Assembly (NCBI GenBank): GCA_021848765.1
Contig: JAJZTU010000170.1
Location: 1-7,460 of the forward strand
Reading direction: 5' to 3'
Origin: Bacillota bacterium
Lineage (GTDB): Bacteria; Bacillota; GCA-003054495; Carboxydocellales; JAJZTU01
Length of the DNA: 7,460 bases
The translations under genes and the position numbers were made by a program. Below are positions 5,634-7,460 of the stretch, one piece after another (position 1 is the first letter of the stretch; the number at the start of each line of letters is the position of its first letter). Below the pieces are notes generated by a model. The model saw only the letters and a list, made by a program, of their open reading frames with translations, did not search any database and was not told the DNA's origin.

Positions 5634-5684
5634 TCCCTATCCTCCAGGGAAGGGCCAGTCGTTGGGTACCGGAAGCAATTCCGG
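5634..5684 (+). other. Hairpins in the alcohol dehydrogenase 3' region
   Basis: TCCCT 5634-5638/AGGGA 5646-5650 has a 7-nt loop. CCGGAA 5669-5674/TTCCGG 5679-5684 encloses a GCAA (GNRA) tetraloop. Neither has a T-run, so they are not terminators. They may protect the mRNA 3' end ahead of the terminator at 5705. Confidence 0.45.
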
Positions 5685-5704
5685 CGCCTGCCATTGCGCA
5701 AAGG

Positions 5705-5749
5705 AAGAGGTACTATGATACACGCATAGTACCTCTTTATTGTTTTTTT
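5705..5749 (+). terminator. Strong intrinsic terminator after the alcohol dehydrogenase
   Basis: A perfect 13-bp stem (AAGAGGTACTATG 5705-5717 with CATAGTACCTCTT 5725-5737, 7-nt loop) is followed by a T-rich tract ending in seven Ts (5743-5749). It separates the alcohol dehydrogenase from AOR, so the AOR gene needs its own promoter or regulated read-through. Confidence 0.93.
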
Positions 5750-5759
5750 GCAGTCAGTG

Positions 5760-5824
5760 GATAATTGTAGAAACTATAGATAACTGTACAACTTGTTGAA
5801 TCTCGGTTTCGCGGAACCCGAGAT
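5760..5824 (+). promoter_or_regulatory. AOR leader: direct repeat and hairpin
   Basis: GATAATTGTAGAA (5760-5772) and GATAACTGTACAA (5779-5791) match at 11 of 13 positions with 19-bp periodicity, and could be activator sites or overlap a promoter. ATCTCGG 5800-5806 pairs with CCGAGAT 5818-5824, extended by TTC/GAA across one mismatch, with a GCG loop. The hairpin ends 29 bp before the AOR ATG. No second sigma-54 site and no convincing -35/-10 pair was found in this gap. Confidence 0.4.
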
Positions 5825-5853
5825 GCTGACAAAATTACGGGAGGGATTAGCTA

Positions 5854-7460
5854 ATGAAAATTTACCGCGTAGACATGACCAAGCTGAAGTGGTGCGCCGA
5901 AGAGGTCCCCGCCAAATATGCGGCTCTGGGTGGCCGGGGTCTGACCTCCGCTGTCGTCCTTGACGAAGTGGAGCCTACTTGCCATGCCCTGGGCAAAAAC
6001 AACAAGCTGGTTTTTGCACCCGGCCTGTTGACCGGAACTACTGCTGCTAACTCCGGACGGCTTTCGGTTGGTTCCAAGAGCCCGCTCACCGGGACTATCA
6101 AAGAGAGCAATGCCGGAGGTACCGCTTCTCAGAAGCTGGCTAAGCTGGGTATCAAGGCTTTGATTATCGAAGGCCAGCCTGAAGGTGACAAGTTCTATGT
6201 CATCAAGGTTGACAAGAACGGGATTAGTATTGAAGAGGAAAATCAACTGGTTGGCAAGGGCAACTATGAAGTAATCAAAGTCCTGTCCGCAAAACACGGC
6301 GACAAGGTTGGAGTTATTACCATCGGTCAGGCGGGTGAAATGAAAGTGGCTGCAGCCAACATTTCGGTTAAGGACCCTGATGGCAACATCCGCAGCGCCG
6401 GCCGGGGCGGCCTTGGTGCAGTCATGGGCTCCAAAAAGGTTAAAGCCATTGTGATTGATGATACTGATGCACCCGGGGTTAGTATTGCCCACCCTGAGAA
6501 ATTTAAGGAAGCAGCCAAAGTATTTGCCAAAGGCCTGATGGACCATCCTGTAACCGGCCAGGGCCTGCCCACCTATGGAACCGCTGTACTGATTAACATC
6601 CTGAACGAAGCAGGGGGTCTCCCCACCAGGAATTTCAAAACCGGACGTTTTGACGGAGCTAATAAAATAAGTGGTGAGACCATTCATGATACTATTGTAG
6701 CCCGCAAAGGCAAGCCTACCCATGGCTGTCATGCCGGCTGTATCATCCGCTGTTCCCAGGTCTATAATGATGCCCAGGGTAATTATGTAACTGCCGGATT
6801 CGAGTACGAAACCATTTGGGCCTTCGGCGCCGACTGCTGTATCGATAACCTGGATGCTATCGCCCAGGCAGACCGCATTTGTGATGATATCGGTATTGAC
6901 ACCATTGAAACCGCAGTTACTGTCGGCGTAGCCATGGAGGGTGGCGTAGTACCCTTTGGGGATGCTCAGGGCATGCTGAAGCTCCTGAAGGAGATTGAGC
7001 AGGGGACTCCCCTGGGCCGGATTATCGGTAACGGTGCTGAATTCACAGGGAAAGCCTTTGGGGTAACCCGGGTGCCTGTCGTTAAGGGCCAGGCTATTCC
7101 TGCCTATGATCCCCGGGCGGTTAAAGGTGTTGGCGTAACTTATGCCACTACTACCATGGGCGCTGACCATACTGCCGGTTACTCGGTTGCTACCAACATC
7201 CTCAAAGTGGGCGGCTATGTAGCCCCCCTCACCAAGGAAGGCCAGGTTGACCTGTCCCGGAACCTGCAAATAGCCACCGCCGCTGTGGACAGCACCGGAC
7301 TGTGTCTCTTCATCGCCTTCTGTGTGCTGGATAACGCGGAAGCCTTCCAGGCTGTTATTGATATGATCAATGCCCAGTACGACCTGAGCCTGACCGCTGA
7401 TGATGTAACTGAGTTGGGTAAAACTGTGCTGCGGATGGAAAGAAAGTTTAATGCTGCAGC
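5854..7460 (+). CDS. aor: Aldehyde:ferredoxin oxidoreductase, tungsten (molybdenum) pterin enzyme, 3' truncated by window edge
   Basis: The visible 535 residues run off the window; the family is about 600 aa, so the C-terminus is missing. Signatures in order are GGRGL (26-30), PGLLTGTTAANSGRLSVGSKSPLTG (56-80), and the pterin-binding N-terminal domain ending near AGRGGLGAVMGSKKVKAI. Iron-sulfur ligands are C292, C296 and C300 (HGCHAGCIIRC, CX3CX3C), with the fourth at C484 in DSTGLC (479-484). FEYE (316-319) and GADHT (436-440) carry the acid and His residues near the active site. It oxidises aldehydes to acids, reducing ferredoxin, or reduces acids in reverse. It is cytoplasmic and needs a W- or Mo-bispterin cofactor plus one 4Fe-4S cluster. 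GGGAGGGA (5839-5846) is the ribosome binding site. The alcohol dehydrogenase upstream is the likely metabolic partner. The preceding terminator implies separate control. Confidence 0.95.
   Translation, partial: MKIYRVDMTKLKWCAEEVPAKYAALGGRGLTSAVVLDEVEPTCHALGKNNKLVFAPGLLTGTTAANSGRLSVGSKSPLTGTIKESNAGGTASQKLAKLGIKALIIEGQPEGDKFYVIKVDKNGISIEEENQLVGKGNYEVIKVLSAKHGDKVGVITIGQAGEMKVAAANISVKDPDGNIRSAGRGGLGAVMGSKKVKAIVIDDTDAPGVSIAHPEKFKEAAKVFAKGLMDHPVTGQGLPTYGTAVLINILNEAGGLPTRNFKTGRFDGANKISGETIHDTIVARKGKPTHGCHAGCIIRCSQVYNDAQGNYVTAGFEYETIWAFGADCCIDNLDAIAQADRICDDIGIDTIETAVTVGVAMEGGVVPFGDAQGMLKLLKEIEQGTPLGRIIGNGAEFTGKAFGVTRVPVVKGQAIPAYDPRAVKGVGVTYATTTMGADHTAGYSVATNILKVGGYVAPLTKEGQVDLSRNLQIATAAVDSTGLCLFIAFCVLDNAEAFQAVIDMINAQYDLSLTADDVTELGKTVLRMERKFNAA

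Noticed and set aside
5851..7269. Long open frame of 472 codons on the minus strand opposite AOR
   Set aside because: It is fully antisense to a clear AOR gene, has no domain-like motifs or ribosome binding site, and is a by-product of the biased codon use of AOR.

Overview
The window looks like a chromosomal segment of an anaerobic, spore-forming Firmicute, most likely a Desulfotomaculum/Pelotomaculum/Moorella-type clostridium. This placement is inference. It rests on a Spo0B-type phosphotransferase next to obg, a sigma-54-driven iron alcohol dehydrogenase, and a tungsten-type aldehyde:ferredoxin oxidoreductase (AOR). G+C is moderate, with strong GGAGG-type ribosome binding sites.

Left part (1-1108): the 3' part of an IS200/IS605-type element. 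It carries a 5'-truncated tnpB (the frame is open to the window edge) and then a highly structured non-coding tail. The tail has the layout expected of an omega-RNA scaffold and transposon right end: two stems enclosing a GAAA-loop hairpin, then a terminal 9-bp hairpin followed by AGGTTCAC. The TnpB has Gly-Asp where the catalytic RuvC-II Glu normally sits. The element ends about 30 bp before the next gene.

Middle part (1139-4040): a Spo0B-like protein (GTG start), then obg and a small Cys-rich protein, closed by a clear intrinsic terminator. In Bacillus, spo0B and obg are adjacent in one operon. Here they are separated by about 740 bp holding an opposite-strand small LysM protein, cut off in its second LysM repeat, and a decayed minus-strand reading frame. 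That frame keeps a textbook CX3CX2C radical-SAM motif but has two in-frame stops.

Right part (4041-7460): an alcohol/aldehyde module. An excellent sigma-54 promoter (-24 GG/-12 GC) lies about 175 bp before an Fe-dependent alcohol dehydrogenase. Repeated GGAAC(A/C) boxes lie 110-210 bp upstream of the predicted start site, as expected for an enhancer-binding activator. The leader also contains three tandem 14-bp repeats and a 10-bp direct repeat. The dehydrogenase is followed by a strong terminator, then by its own leader and an AOR gene that runs off the window. Together the two enzymes would interconvert alcohol, aldehyde and carboxylate, coupling NAD(H) and ferredoxin pools.
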